In this document: positions 52,051 to 61,101 of the stretch, piece after piece | Layout: each line of letters starts with the position of its first letter | Numbering within the stretch: position 1 is the first letter of the stretch | Assembly (NCBI RefSeq): GCF_009937975.1 | Contig: NZ_AP018441.1 | Location: 4,650,001 to 4,714,000, forward strand | DNA length: 64,000 nucleotides | DNA from: Undibacterium sp. YM2 | GTDB lineage: Bacteria; Pseudomonadota; Gammaproteobacteria; Burkholderiales; Burkholderiaceae_D | Reading direction: 5' to 3' | Position numbers and translations under genes: made by a program | The notes under the pieces: model-generated | Databases searched by the model: none | What the model was told of the DNA's origin: nothing | The model's input: only the letters and a program-made list of their open reading frames with translations

Positions 52051-53013
52051 ATGTCAGACAGATTCACAGGATATGTATATTTGGCGCTGGCGATGATTGT
52101 CGTTGGCAGTACGGTAGTCGCCAGCAAAGTCATAGGCAGTGGCTTGCCGGTGTTCACCGCAACGGCGCTACGCTTTGCCATCGCCTTCCCCTGCTTTTTA
52201 TTGTTGATGCGCGTCACCGGCGCGCGACTGCCCAGGCTAGGCAAGCGCGACTGGTTCTTGCTGGTCTTGCAGGCTGGTGCTGGCAGTGTGGGCTATACCA
52301 CCCTGCTGATCGCTGGCATGCACCTGACATCTGCTGCTGATGCCGCTGTGATCATCGGCACCCTGCCCATCGTCTCTGCCGCGATTGCCATCGTCTTGCT
52401 GGGTGAAAGACCGCAAGCCAGTTTATTGCTGGCTGTGCTGCTGGCGGGTGCAGGTGTGTTGTCGATCGCTGTGCGGGCAGATGGGGCAAATGCAGGTGCT
52501 CAGCATTCACTGTTGGGCAATGCCTTGATTTTTGCAGCGATTGTTTGCGAAGGCTTGTTCATCCTGTTGAATAAACGCCTGAAGACGGCAATCCCACCGT
52601 TAGCCTTATCGACCATCATGACGGGCCTGGGTCTGGCCTTGTCCATCATCCCCGCCGTGTTTGAAATGCCGTGGCAGACGCCTGTCACCGCCAAGGCAGT
52701 ATGGGCCGTGGTCTATTATGCGATGGTGCCTACTGTGGCCGGCTTTTTGCTCTGGTATGCAGGCGCGGCCAAAGTCAGCGGCAGCGAAGCCGCACTCTTT
52801 ACGGCCCTGGCCCCGGTATCTGCCGTGGTGCTGGCAGTTGTGGTACTCGGCGAAGTGGTCAGCGGCAGCCAGCTAACAGGCATCGCCTGCGTGTTGCTGG
52901 CGATAGGTGGAATGGCGTTGTTGGGCAATGGCGGGTTTGTGTTTTTAAAAAAGACCAAAAATCTCACCACAGAGGCACAGAGACACAGAGATAACACCGA
53001 GAATTTAAAATAA
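52051..53013 (+). CDS. EamA/DMT-family transporter
   Basis: 320 residues from ATG 52051 (a GTG at 52039 is also in frame; the GAGG upstream fits the ATG better). Ten membrane helices in two EamA halves, with GSTVVASKVIGSGLPVFTATALRFAIAF and the second-half repeat VYYAMVPTVAGFLLWYAGAAKVSGSEAALFTALAPV. Probably exports a metabolite such as an amino acid. The last 18 residues (NLTTEAQRHRDNTENLK) are coded by a dispersed CACAGAG-type repeat and are probably a repeat-derived extension. Confidence 0.88.
   Translation: MSDRFTGYVYLALAMIVVGSTVVASKVIGSGLPVFTATALRFAIAFPCFLLLMRVTGARLPRLGKRDWFLLVLQAGAGSVGYTTLLIAGMHLTSAADAAVIIGTLPIVSAAIAIVLLGERPQASLLLAVLLAGAGVLSIAVRADGANAGAQHSLLGNALIFAAIVCEGLFILLNKRLKTAIPPLALSTIMTGLGLALSIIPAVFEMPWQTPVTAKAVWAVVYYAMVPTVAGFLLWYAGAAKVSGSEAALFTALAPVSAVVLAVVVLGEVVSGSQLTGIACVLLAIGGMALLGNGGFVFLKKTKNLTTEAQRHRDNTENLK
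52963..53010. repeat. CACAGAGGCACAGAG-type repeat, left arm
   Basis: Low-complexity CACAGAG repeat overlapping the 3' end of the EamA gene and read there as LTTEAQRHRD. Inverted partner at 53062-53110. Confidence 0.75.
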
Positions 53014-53061
53014 GCGCACCCTACTATAACGCTCTCAGACTATGCAATTTCTCTCATATTT

Positions 53062-53110
53062 TTCCTCTGTGCCTGCTCTGTGCCTCTGTGTCTCTGTGTC
53101 TCTGTGGTGA
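53062..53110. repeat. CTCTGTGCC-type repeat, right arm
   Basis: CTCTGTGCCTCTGTGTCTCT units, the inverse of 52963-53010; together they could form a large stem around about 50 bp. Confidence 0.75.
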
Positions 53111-53244
53111 GTGGTTTTAAGATTTTCAACGCTGCAAGTTACGAACAACGCTTTCTACTGATGTTTGCATCCTCCCCCTACCCGCAAAACCGTGTACATT
53201 ATGCATCTGTCCAAACCAGCCAACACAGATACCAGGAACGCGCC

Positions 53245-54552
53245 ATGCTCATCAAAAAAGTGCTCCCGTTTTGCATCGCCTTGTCCATAGGCGCATTGAC
53301 ATCCACTGCCAACGCGCAAAGCCTGTCACCGACTGAACAAAAAATTGTCGCTGCTGTGCAGGCCAGGTCAGAAGCCGCGCTGCAACTGCTGGAACGCAGT
53401 GTCAACATCAACAGCGGCACACTCAATCATGCAGGCGTGCGCGAAGTCGGCAAGTTATTCAGCAATGAACTTGAGGGCCTGGGTTTCAAGACCAGCTGGT
53501 CAGAAATGCCAGCAGCGATGAACCGTGCCGGGCATTTGCTGGCCGAGCGTGATGGCAGCCAGGGCAAGCGCGTGCTGATGATAGGCCATCTCGATACCGT
53601 GTTTGAAAAAGACAGCCCCGTGCAGTTATGGGACAGGCAGGGCAACCGCGTGCGCGGCCAGGGTGTCAATGACATGAAAGGTGGCGACGTCATCATGATA
53701 GAAGCCCTGCGCGCCCTGCATGCCGTCGGTGCACTCGACAATACCCGCATACAGGTCATCTTCAGCGGTGATGAAGAAAGTGCAGGCCACCCCATCGCCA
53801 CTTCGCGTGCTGACCTGGTCAATGCAGCCAAACGCAGTGACGTAGCCCTGGCCTTTGAGGGTACGGCACTCGATAAAAACGGCAATGCCACCGGCACCGT
53901 AGGCCGCCGCGCCTCTGGCGGGTTTGTGCTGGATGTGACAGCCAAGCAAGGCCATTCCGCTGCCGTGTTTGGCCACAATGGCTATGGCGCGATTTATGAA
54001 ACCGCGCGCATCCTGAACAGCTTTCGCGAACAATTGATCGAACCCGACCTGACCTTCAACCCCGGCAATATCGTCGGTGGCACTGAGATCAGTTACGACA
54101 GCCAGAACAGCAAGGGTACTGCCTTTGGCAAGACCAATGTCATCGCCCCCAGTGCCCAGGTACACGGCGATTTGCGTTACCTCAGCGCAGAACAGGGCCA
54201 GCGCGCCAAAGACCGCATGAAAGACATCGTCAGCAAGAACCTGGCTGGCACCAGCGCAACGATACGCTTTAGCGAAAACTACCCACCGATGTCCCCCACC
54301 CCCGGCAACTACGCCCTGCTGGACCTGTACTCCAAAGCCAGCTTTGATGCAGGTCTGGGCGAAATCAAAGCCTTCCCACCAGGTGAACGCGGCGCTGGCG
54401 ACATCCAATTCGTCGCGCCCTATGTAGCCAGCCTGGATGGCCTGGGTGCCACCGGCAGAGGTGCGCACTCACCGGACGAAGACCTGGATATTTCTTCGAT
54501 ACAGAGAGCGACGATCAGGACGGCGATTTATTTGTATAGGTTGACGCGGTAA
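53245..54552 (+). CDS. Exported M20 metallopeptidase (glutamate carboxypeptidase type)
   Basis: 435 residues from ATG 53245 (CAGGAA site). Signal peptide 1-24 (ANA-QS), then an M20/M28-fold dinuclear zinc peptidase of the carboxypeptidase G2 type: MIGHLDTVF with the His and Asp ligands, GQGVNDMKGGDV with the bridging Asp, FSGDEESAGHP with the catalytic Glu, and a late His (GRGAHSPDED). The lid/dimerisation domain is in the middle (KQGHSAAVFGHNGYGAIYE). Likely cleaves C-terminal glutamate or folyl-type substrates in the periplasm. Confidence 0.9.
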   Translation: MLIKKVLPFCIALSIGALTSTANAQSLSPTEQKIVAAVQARSEAALQLLERSVNINSGTLNHAGVREVGKLFSNELEGLGFKTSWSEMPAAMNRAGHLLAERDGSQGKRVLMIGHLDTVFEKDSPVQLWDRQGNRVRGQGVNDMKGGDVIMIEALRALHAVGALDNTRIQVIFSGDEESAGHPIATSRADLVNAAKRSDVALAFEGTALDKNGNATGTVGRRASGGFVLDVTAKQGHSAAVFGHNGYGAIYETARILNSFREQLIEPDLTFNPGNIVGGTEISYDSQNSKGTAFGKTNVIAPSAQVHGDLRYLSAEQGQRAKDRMKDIVSKNLAGTSATIRFSENYPPMSPTPGNYALLDLYSKASFDAGLGEIKAFPPGERGAGDIQFVAPYVASLDGLGATGRGAHSPDEDLDISSIQRATIRTAIYLYRLTR

Positions 54553-54631
54553 AACCAACGGCCAGGCAGTCGGTACGACCACGGTCTGCGCCTGTTACGT
54601 CAGCCTTTAGCACGAGGTAGAGGAAATTAAA

Positions 54632-55090
54632 ATGCAGACAATAGAATTTAAAAACCTAAGTATTGCCAAACCATTTAGTGAAGAATACGTGGATGAGGTT
54701 GAGGCAGAAATCGGAATCAAGTTCCCACAAAAATATCTTGAACTGATGAGGCAGAAAAATGGAGGTGCCCCTGTTCAGCAATGCTTTACTGTTGGGATGA
54801 ATGAGAAAGTAATCGAGAGATTTTTGTCCTTTGTAGAAAATTACAAAGTTGATCAATGCGGCATCTACGATATAGAAGTTGTATGGAGTCAGATAGAGGA
54901 CAGATTAGAAGAAGGCATATGCCCGTTTGCGGCATTATATGGAGGGGATTTTCTCTGTTTTGATGGCCGCTTTCAAGATGAAGCAGCGATAGTGATATGG
55001 CACCATGAACAGGCTTCTCAGGGAAAATCGAGCATTACACCCGTAGCTGATAGCTTTGAAGTATTTTTAGAAATGTTGAAGGAATTATGA
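54632..55090 (+). CDS. SMI1/KNR4 (SUKH) family protein
   Basis: 152 residues. The SUKH pattern is visible: IGIKFPQKYLELMRQKNGGAPVQ at about 27-50, WSQIEDRLEEGICPFAALYGGDFLCFD at about 90-118 and a final helix. Many SUKH proteins are immunity proteins against contact-dependent toxins. The gene is AT-rich compared with the M20 gene upstream and is followed by a barstar-like gene, so this is probably an orphan-immunity cluster. Confidence 0.8.
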   Translation: MQTIEFKNLSIAKPFSEEYVDEVEAEIGIKFPQKYLELMRQKNGGAPVQQCFTVGMNEKVIERFLSFVENYKVDQCGIYDIEVVWSQIEDRLEEGICPFAALYGGDFLCFDGRFQDEAAIVIWHHEQASQGKSSITPVADSFEVFLEMLKEL

Positions 55091-55174
55091 ATCAAGAGCC
55101 GCAGCTACAACTAGTGGACTAATTCCCTGCGCTGGCATGCCGAACTGAACATATAAATACCTTAAAGCGTATCC

Positions 55175-56086
55175 ATGATCACAAAGAGTAATTTTTCGCT
55201 TGCTTACTTCAAGTTTCTGGAAGTTGAGGAAGAATTTGAAATCGTTGAATTTTTTGGTTTTTCCGCACTTCATCTATCACTTACGGATCAGCCCCTTCCC
55301 TCATCACAATTGTATGGCTCAAGCTTGATGCTGCGAGGCTGTGTGGCTTTAAATCAGGAATTACGACAAAGCCTGTTATCAGGCCATCTCCCTGTGCAGA
55401 TGAAAGAGATGACGATATTCATGCTTGATGGTGAAGGTCAACGACTCGCTGGATATGATGTGACTGTATTGACTGTAATAAGCACAGAGGCAGGTAATGA
55501 CGGGAGTATGGATATCTGCCTGGCCGTATCGCATTACGACACTGATCTTATGCACGTCAATGTGCTACAAAGCATATGGTGCAATGGAATTCAAGAAAAA
55601 AACCTGTGGGCCGGGCTGGATTATTTGCAGCGCAGATCATGGCTGCACCTGGTTCGCAAACATCATTGCCTGAGTCAAATCGCGATGGAAGATAAACCAG
55701 CCCATATGGTTTATGAAATGGATGGCCGTTTTATCACCGACTACCCCAGCTTTTTTATCGCCCTTGGCGAAGCCATCAACGGGCCTGGAGCTTATTTTGG
55801 AGGAGGTTTCGATGCACTGGCTGATTGCCTGTGCGGTGACTTTGGCGCAAAGACACCATTCTCGCTGGTATGGACAGCATCTGATATCGCCAGAGCAGCC
55901 CTGGATAAAAACAAATCCTTAGAAGAAGCATTGGCTTCACGCGAAGATGCTTTGAAAAACCATGACTTTGAAGAAGATGAGTTCGCAAGCGTTGCCGAAA
56001 TAATGCGAAACAACACCAGTTCCTTGTTTGATAACTTGATCGATAATTTGGGAAGGCTGCATGCGATCAGGCTGACGCTGGCCTAA
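55175..56086 (+). CDS. Barstar-domain protein, likely immunity protein
   Basis: 303 residues. The C-terminal about 110 residues carry the barstar pattern: MVYEMDGRFITDYPSFFIALGEAINGPGAYFGGGFDALADCL, with the Asp-Ala-Leu-Ala-Asp-Cys-Leu strand. Barstar inhibits barnase-type RNases. The N-terminal 180 residues form another domain with no clear match. No RNase toxin gene is seen nearby. AT-rich like the neighbouring SUKH gene. Confidence 0.75.
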   Translation: MITKSNFSLAYFKFLEVEEEFEIVEFFGFSALHLSLTDQPLPSSQLYGSSLMLRGCVALNQELRQSLLSGHLPVQMKEMTIFMLDGEGQRLAGYDVTVLTVISTEAGNDGSMDICLAVSHYDTDLMHVNVLQSIWCNGIQEKNLWAGLDYLQRRSWLHLVRKHHCLSQIAMEDKPAHMVYEMDGRFITDYPSFFIALGEAINGPGAYFGGGFDALADCLCGDFGAKTPFSLVWTASDIARAALDKNKSLEEALASREDALKNHDFEEDEFASVAEIMRNNTSSLFDNLIDNLGRLHAIRLTLA

Positions 56087-56271
56087 GAAGCGTTGCTGTG
56101 ATTAGGATCACAGTACAATTGGATTCTATAATTTTTGTCAAGTGTTGATTGCGATCAAATCATTCATTGTTTTTTTGGATTTTTGGCATTATATTCAGAA
56201 GTTGTAGTCTTCATTTTCCTCAGCGCACAGTTAATTTGAGAGGATGCCCAGTGCTGCCACAATTAACCTCT

Positions 56272-57450
56272 ATGATTGATATGGCTTTATTGCAGAGTCT
56301 TTGCTCCGATAAATGCCCTGAATCACAGACTCTCGAATTTAAAAGATGTTTGCGTAGTACAAGCGAGAAAGACAAACAAGAACTCGCAAAGGATGTCACA
56401 GCATTAGCCAATACTGAAGGCGGAGATATTATTTACGGTATTGTCGAAGTTAACGGTGTTGCTGGTTCACTCGAACATATCAATGCTGAATCCAACCCTC
56501 CCGATTCTGTAGTTCGTCGCTTTATTCAAACACTTGAAGCTCTCGTCGAACCAAGAATCCCTGGACTTAAGCTGCATCCAATTGAAGTAGAAGGCGGCTA
56601 CATATTGCTTTTGAGAGTTCCAGCATCGTTCGATGGACCTCATTCAATTAGAATTAATCAAGCCAGAAGGTTTGTGATGAGAAACGGTACTGCGACAATT
56701 GATATGAGTTATGAACAAGTACGCTCAGCATTTGATCGAACAGCGACTCTTGCCAAAAGTGCTCATGACTTTATTGCTGGTCGTTTAAATTTAATTTCCG
56801 AGGGGAGAAGTGCTGCAAAGCTTTTAGATGGGCCTCTATTTGTGACACACCTAGTACCAATTTCCGGTCTTGCAGGACGAAAGTCTGTAGATTTGCAGGA
56901 GATTTACCATAATAGTTTCTTAAATTTCGTGAGTGCAGACTGGGGGCAGAGTAGTCGAACTTTTAACTTTGACGGACTGCTTGTGCATCAACCTCCAAAT
57001 GAATCTGGTCAACACTATATCTATAACCATATATTTCGAAATGGGTCAATGGAAGGTGCTCGCTTAGGCGGCGCAACACGCAATTACAATGGTGAGCAGA
57101 GAGCATTGGTATGGTCTGTTGATATGTCAAATTTTTTCTACAATTCATTTCGAACATTCCTGGCTTCCGCAAAAAATTGGGGATTTTCTGGTCCGGCGGT
57201 ACTGAGTGTCGCAATTTTGAATGTCAAAGGATATGAACTAGGTATTGGCAATAATTTTCTTCCATTTAATCCTGCTATAGCTGATCGTCCACATTTGATA
57301 ACGCCCGAAGTATGGATTGCGGACATCGCCTCTGATGATTTGGATAATTTAATTCGCCCAGTGCTAGACATGCTTTGGCAGGCCTTCAACTTTGAACGAT
57401 GTCTTGATTTCGATCCAGCGTCAGGAGCCTTTAGGCCAAGGTCAAACTGA
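56272..57450 (+). CDS. AlbA_2/Schlafen-type nucleic-acid-binding protein
   Basis: 392 residues from ATG 56272 (or 56281); the open frame extends upstream but with a different composition. Residues 15-130 match the AlbA_2 (divergent AAA/Schlafen-like) pattern: ESQTLEFKRCL, ELAKDVTALANTEGGDIIYGIVE and the later RFVMRNGTATIDMS. The C-terminal part is a large alpha/beta domain without a match. Such proteins occur in defence and toxin systems as well as alone. Strongly AT-rich compared with neighbouring genes, so probably acquired. Confidence 0.75.
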   Translation: MIDMALLQSLCSDKCPESQTLEFKRCLRSTSEKDKQELAKDVTALANTEGGDIIYGIVEVNGVAGSLEHINAESNPPDSVVRRFIQTLEALVEPRIPGLKLHPIEVEGGYILLLRVPASFDGPHSIRINQARRFVMRNGTATIDMSYEQVRSAFDRTATLAKSAHDFIAGRLNLISEGRSAAKLLDGPLFVTHLVPISGLAGRKSVDLQEIYHNSFLNFVSADWGQSSRTFNFDGLLVHQPPNESGQHYIYNHIFRNGSMEGARLGGATRNYNGEQRALVWSVDMSNFFYNSFRTFLASAKNWGFSGPAVLSVAILNVKGYELGIGNNFLPFNPAIADRPHLITPEVWIADIASDDLDNLIRPVLDMLWQAFNFERCLDFDPASGAFRPRSN

Positions 57451-57508
57451 TTCCCCCTTAAAAAAAATCTGGGCCGGTATAGTTGGGCCATAGATACTGT
57501 TATCCAAG

Positions 57509-57772
57509 TCATCTCAAGAAAACCATATTCCCGACCACCAGCAAGACCATCACCAGCAAACCCCAGGCAAGAAATTTATTTGAATTTTTTGTCGCAGTCT
57601 TTTTATGCTGCGCAATGACTATGGGCCACAGCAGCAGGTAGTCTGCAAAAGACTTGCTGTCACTTTTCAGGACACGTAACAGGATGCTCAAAATACCTGC
57701 CAGTAGCAGGATGATCCCCAGTGTGAGATAAGCTTGGGGGTCATTTGCCAGCCAGGACAAGAAGGTGTTCAT
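57509..57772 (-). CDS. Small membrane protein
   Basis: 87 residues from ATG 57772, with two membrane segments (about 14-33 and 66-86) around a basic loop (QHKKTATKNSNKF). It lies 12 bp downstream of the MFS transporter gene on the same strand, so co-transcription is likely. Confidence 0.55.
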   Translation of the reverse strand: MNTFLSWLANDPQAYLTLGIILLLAGILSILLRVLKSDSKSFADYLLLWPIVIAQHKKTATKNSNKFLAWGLLVMVLLVVGNMVFLR

Positions 57773-57783
57773 GATATGTTTTT

Positions 57784-59016
57784 TCACTCCGCACGACGGA
57801 ACTTCAAGCTTAGCACAAGCGGCACCGCCAGCACATACACCACCATCACGCTGAGCCAGATCGCCCCCGGCCATTGTGAGCGCACGACAAAATACAGCGT
57901 AGAAAACATCAGCGGGCCAATGATGGACGTGAGGCTGACGGCGGATGCCAGCACGCCCTGGAATTGCCCCTGCATGCCTTCATCGACCATGCGGCTGGCG
58001 AGTGATTGCAAGGCCGGTATGCCGACACCACCCAGCACAAACACCGGCATGACGGCAAATACCATCCAGCCCTGTTTGGCAAAAGCCATGACGACCAGGG
58101 CCAGGCAGGTACCCACAAAGCCGGTCAAAATGGTGCCGCGCTCGCCCAGCAGTTTGACGGCAGGGCCGGGCAAGAAGGCTTGCGCGAGTGCCTGGCACAG
58201 GCCGTAGGTACCTAGCGACAGACCTATCCACAGACCGTTCCAGTGGAAGGCATCATTGCCCCACAGTGACCAGCAGGTGCCATACACCTCGCCCGTCATG
58301 CTGAGGATGAAGAAGAGCAGGATCACCGGCAGCAGGTTTTTCATGCGCCATGTCCAGCGCAAGGGGCGCAGCGGGTTGAGTGCTGCAAGGTCCAGCTTCT
58401 CGCGGCTGGGTGTGCGTGATTCTGGCAAGACAAAAAAGGCCATCAGCAGGTTGGCCGCATTCAAGATCGCTGCCGCGATGAAAGGCAGGCGCAAGCCATA
58501 GTCACCGAGCACGCCACCAAGGATGGGGCCGATGATGAAGCCTGCCCCAAACACGGCATTGAACAGGCCAAAGCGGCGCGCCCGCTGGTCTTCTGGCGAA
58601 ATGTCGGTGATATAGGCCATGGCCACCGACATATTGGCACTGGTCAGCCCGGCGATGGCGCGGCCCAGGAATAGCATCCAGAGTTGTGGCGCGAAGGCCA
58701 TGACGAGGTAATTGATGGCTGCCCCGGCCAGCGAGATCAGCAACACCGGGCGACGGCCCAGCCTGTCACTCAATGCACCGAGCACGGGTGCAAAAACAAA
58801 CTGCATCACCGCATATAGCGCAGTCATGATGCCTATGTAGGGCGCGACATTGTCGCCATGGGTAACCTCTGCCAGCAAGCGTGGCAGGATGGGGAAGATC
58901 AGGCCTATCCCGACGGCGTCCAGGCCAATGGCGGCGAAGATGACAGCCAGGGCGCGGTTATTGCCCACCCCTGCGGCCTGTGCATGCTGGCTGCCTGTAC
59001 TTGTTAATGTAGTCAT
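57784..59016 (-). CDS. TetA-like MFS drug/H+ antiporter
   Basis: 410 residues from ATG 59016. Twelve helices with the DHA1/TetA signatures: LDAVGIGLIFPILPRLL at helix 1, motif A GALSDRLGRRPVLL between helices 2 and 3, and GRAIAGLTSANMSVAMAYITDIS in helix 4. This matches the Tet(A) group that expels tetracycline-like drugs, but non-tetracycline substrates are common. A TetR regulator gene is divergent and the shared gap has an operator-like palindrome. Confidence 0.88.
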   Translation of the reverse strand: MTTLTSTGSQHAQAAGVGNNRALAVIFAAIGLDAVGIGLIFPILPRLLAEVTHGDNVAPYIGIMTALYAVMQFVFAPVLGALSDRLGRRPVLLISLAGAAINYLVMAFAPQLWMLFLGRAIAGLTSANMSVAMAYITDISPEDQRARRFGLFNAVFGAGFIIGPILGGVLGDYGLRLPFIAAAILNAANLLMAFFVLPESRTPSREKLDLAALNPLRPLRWTWRMKNLLPVILLFFILSMTGEVYGTCWSLWGNDAFHWNGLWIGLSLGTYGLCQALAQAFLPGPAVKLLGERGTILTGFVGTCLALVVMAFAKQGWMVFAVMPVFVLGGVGIPALQSLASRMVDEGMQGQFQGVLASAVSLTSIIGPLMFSTLYFVVRSQWPGAIWLSVMVVYVLAVPLVLSLKFRRAE

Positions 59017-59039
59017 AAAATGAGTCTTTCTTAATATAT

Positions 59040-59063
59040 ACTCAATACATATATATACTGAGT
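59040..59063. promoter_or_regulatory. TetR-type operator between divergent genes
   Basis: ACTCAATAC and ATACTGAGT form an inverted repeat (one mismatch) centred on a TATATA stretch, between the MFS and TetR genes. Confidence 0.6.
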
Positions 59064-59079
59064 ACATTTAATATATGCT

Positions 59080-59754
59080 ATGATGCAGCTCATGTCAAAC
59101 CCTACCGATCTCCGCACCCGCAAACGCCTGGCCATGCGCCAGGGCATCTCTGATGCTGCCACCCTGCTCTTCCAGGAGCGCGGCTTTGATCATGTGACGG
59201 TGGATGAAATTGCAGCCGCGGCTGACGTGGGGCGCATGACGGTGTTCAATCACTTCCCACGCAAAGAAGACATGTTCTTTGACCGAGATGAAGAAGGGCG
59301 CGAAATATTGCGCGAGGCTTTGCGCCAGCGCGACCCTGCTATTTCTCCAATTGAAACCTTGCGCCTGCTCGCCCATAAGCTGGTGGCAGACGAAAGCCCT
59401 TATGTCAGGTTCGCTGCCGGTGCCAAAGGTTTTGTCTCACCAGGCAGCCAGGGCTTCATAGAAACCATAGAAGGCAGCGACACCCTGAAGGCACGCGCCA
59501 GGGCCATACGCGATGAGATAGCCCAGGTCGTGGCAGAGGCAATGGCCTTATCCGTCAAGCGCGAAGCTGGCGACACAGACGCCATACTGGCCGCCAACCT
59601 GTTGCTGGCGACATGGACAGTGGCACTTGTCCAGGCTCACCAGAGTTTCAGGCAAAAGCAGGATGCGGCGGAAGCGAAAGCGGTTTTTCTGGCGATAGTT
59701 GATAAGGGAAGTGTGGGGATCAAGGCGGCGATGGCAGGGACGGTTTATGCTTGA
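59080..59754 (+). CDS. TetR-family transcriptional regulator
   Basis: 224 residues (or 220 if the start is ATG 59092). The TetR DNA-binding domain is at residues 15-65: RQGISDAATLLFQERGFDHVTVDEIAAAADVGRMTVFNHFPRKEDMFF. The C-terminal ligand domain is helical and has no special motif. Divergent from the TetA-like pump, with the operator at 59040-59063 also covering its own promoter, so it should repress both genes until drug binds (inference from family). Confidence 0.9.
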   Translation: MMQLMSNPTDLRTRKRLAMRQGISDAATLLFQERGFDHVTVDEIAAAADVGRMTVFNHFPRKEDMFFDRDEEGREILREALRQRDPAISPIETLRLLAHKLVADESPYVRFAAGAKGFVSPGSQGFIETIEGSDTLKARARAIRDEIAQVVAEAMALSVKREAGDTDAILAANLLLATWTVALVQAHQSFRQKQDAAEAKAVFLAIVDKGSVGIKAAMAGTVYA

Positions 59755-60164
59755 ATTTAACGTCATGAATACCGGAACCTGATGTTGCTGCGGCATCGTG
59801 ATATCGCCCGTCACCATACTACTGAAGGCTACTCACTATCGTTAATGAAGGCATTTGCGCAGATGGATTCCAGCCTGCGCTGGGATGACCTGAATGTGTA
59901 TGGCGGGGCTTTAAACTCCAGGGCTTCGATGCGGCTATAAGAGCCGCACGTTCATCCTAAAGCCGTATCCGGTGGGGTGCGTTGTAACGCACCGCATGGA
60001 TGCACGCAAACAAATACCATCAGTTTTATAGATTCCCGTATGTGGTGCGTTGCAACGCACCCTACCGATTGTTATTATGAAGCGCAATTTTCCCATTCTG
60101 GTAAAAGATGCGTTTATCCATAATCATCAGGCCTGCCATTACTCAAAGCTAATCGCGTATGAAT
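59755..60164. repeat. Intergenic region with a family D-like palindrome
   Basis: GGTGGGGTGCGTTGTAACGCACC at left and GTGGTGCGTTGCAACGCACCCTAC at right form a 59972-60065 inverted repeat. No gene otherwise. Confidence 0.55.
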
Positions 60165-61079
60165 TCACAACGATTTCAACTCATAGTTGTAATACAAGCG
60201 GCAGAAATATATTCCGTCTGTTAAGACAGATATCGTACGGGACAGCGCTTGCATGTCTATGTTGATAGCATCGACTATCTTTGTGCTGGTGTCGTCAAAA
60301 CGCACAAATCCCGCTTCACTTTCTGCTGGAGGTCCGAGGAAAGAAGGGATATCAGGCAGTAAAAACAACTTACTTTCATGCTGGCTGACTCGTCCATGGC
60401 ATATTGTATGGTAGGCGTTTAACTCACCATCATTATTGAACCAATTGACACTTAAACCTGGATCAATCGCTTCATCGTAAAAACTGCCATCTTCATAAAT
60501 AGTAAGCTGCAAGCCTACCATCGCTTTGAGTTCTGATGGTGCGTAGTCTGCTTCCTCCAGTAAGTATGCCCGCGCCAATGAAGGATCAATTTGTTGCTGC
60601 CTCATATCATCTGCCGCAGCAACAAGAGACCAAACGCTTTTTATCGCACGCCCACCCACAATATTCTCTTTATTTTTTCGCCGCATCTGCTCAGGAAGTA
60701 TGACATTACTGGGGTGATAAAAAGAATTTGGCAATCCTACATCTTCTTTGGATATGGAAAATGCGTGCAATTCATCATAAGAGAATTTTGTATAACTGCT
60801 ACTATGCGAAACGTCCATCACTACCACATTCGGTTCTTGCTTTCCTGCACAAACAAATGCAATCATCTGCTTTACCAAACCAGAGAATTCTTCTATTTGT
60901 GTTTGCGATTGTGCAGGGGGCTGAAAATTCTCAACTTTGCGTTTCTGGCGATAGGCGATTTTGCATTCCCCAGAATCGATCTCAAATCTGAACGCCACGC
61001 TATCGAAATCGCGGATATGTTCATTTGAGAACGCGCGCAGCAATTTCTCAAGTTGATCAGCAATTGGATTGTTCATCAT
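60165..61079 (-). CDS. Hypothetical soluble protein
   Basis: 304 residues without signal peptide or membrane helix, AT-rich, with an N-terminal helical part and a beta-rich C-terminal half. No family recognised. The SUKH-like gene 22 bp upstream on the same strand suggests they form a toxin-immunity-associated operon. Confidence 0.55.
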   Translation of the reverse strand: MMNNPIADQLEKLLRAFSNEHIRDFDSVAFRFEIDSGECKIAYRQKRKVENFQPPAQSQTQIEEFSGLVKQMIAFVCAGKQEPNVVVMDVSHSSSYTKFSYDELHAFSISKEDVGLPNSFYHPSNVILPEQMRRKNKENIVGGRAIKSVWSLVAAADDMRQQQIDPSLARAYLLEEADYAPSELKAMVGLQLTIYEDGSFYDEAIDPGLSVNWFNNDGELNAYHTICHGRVSQHESKLFLLPDIPSFLGPPAESEAGFVRFDDTSTKIVDAINIDMQALSRTISVLTDGIYFCRLYYNYELKSL

Positions 61080-61101
61080 GGGGATGCGTATTTAATAAAG
61101 A

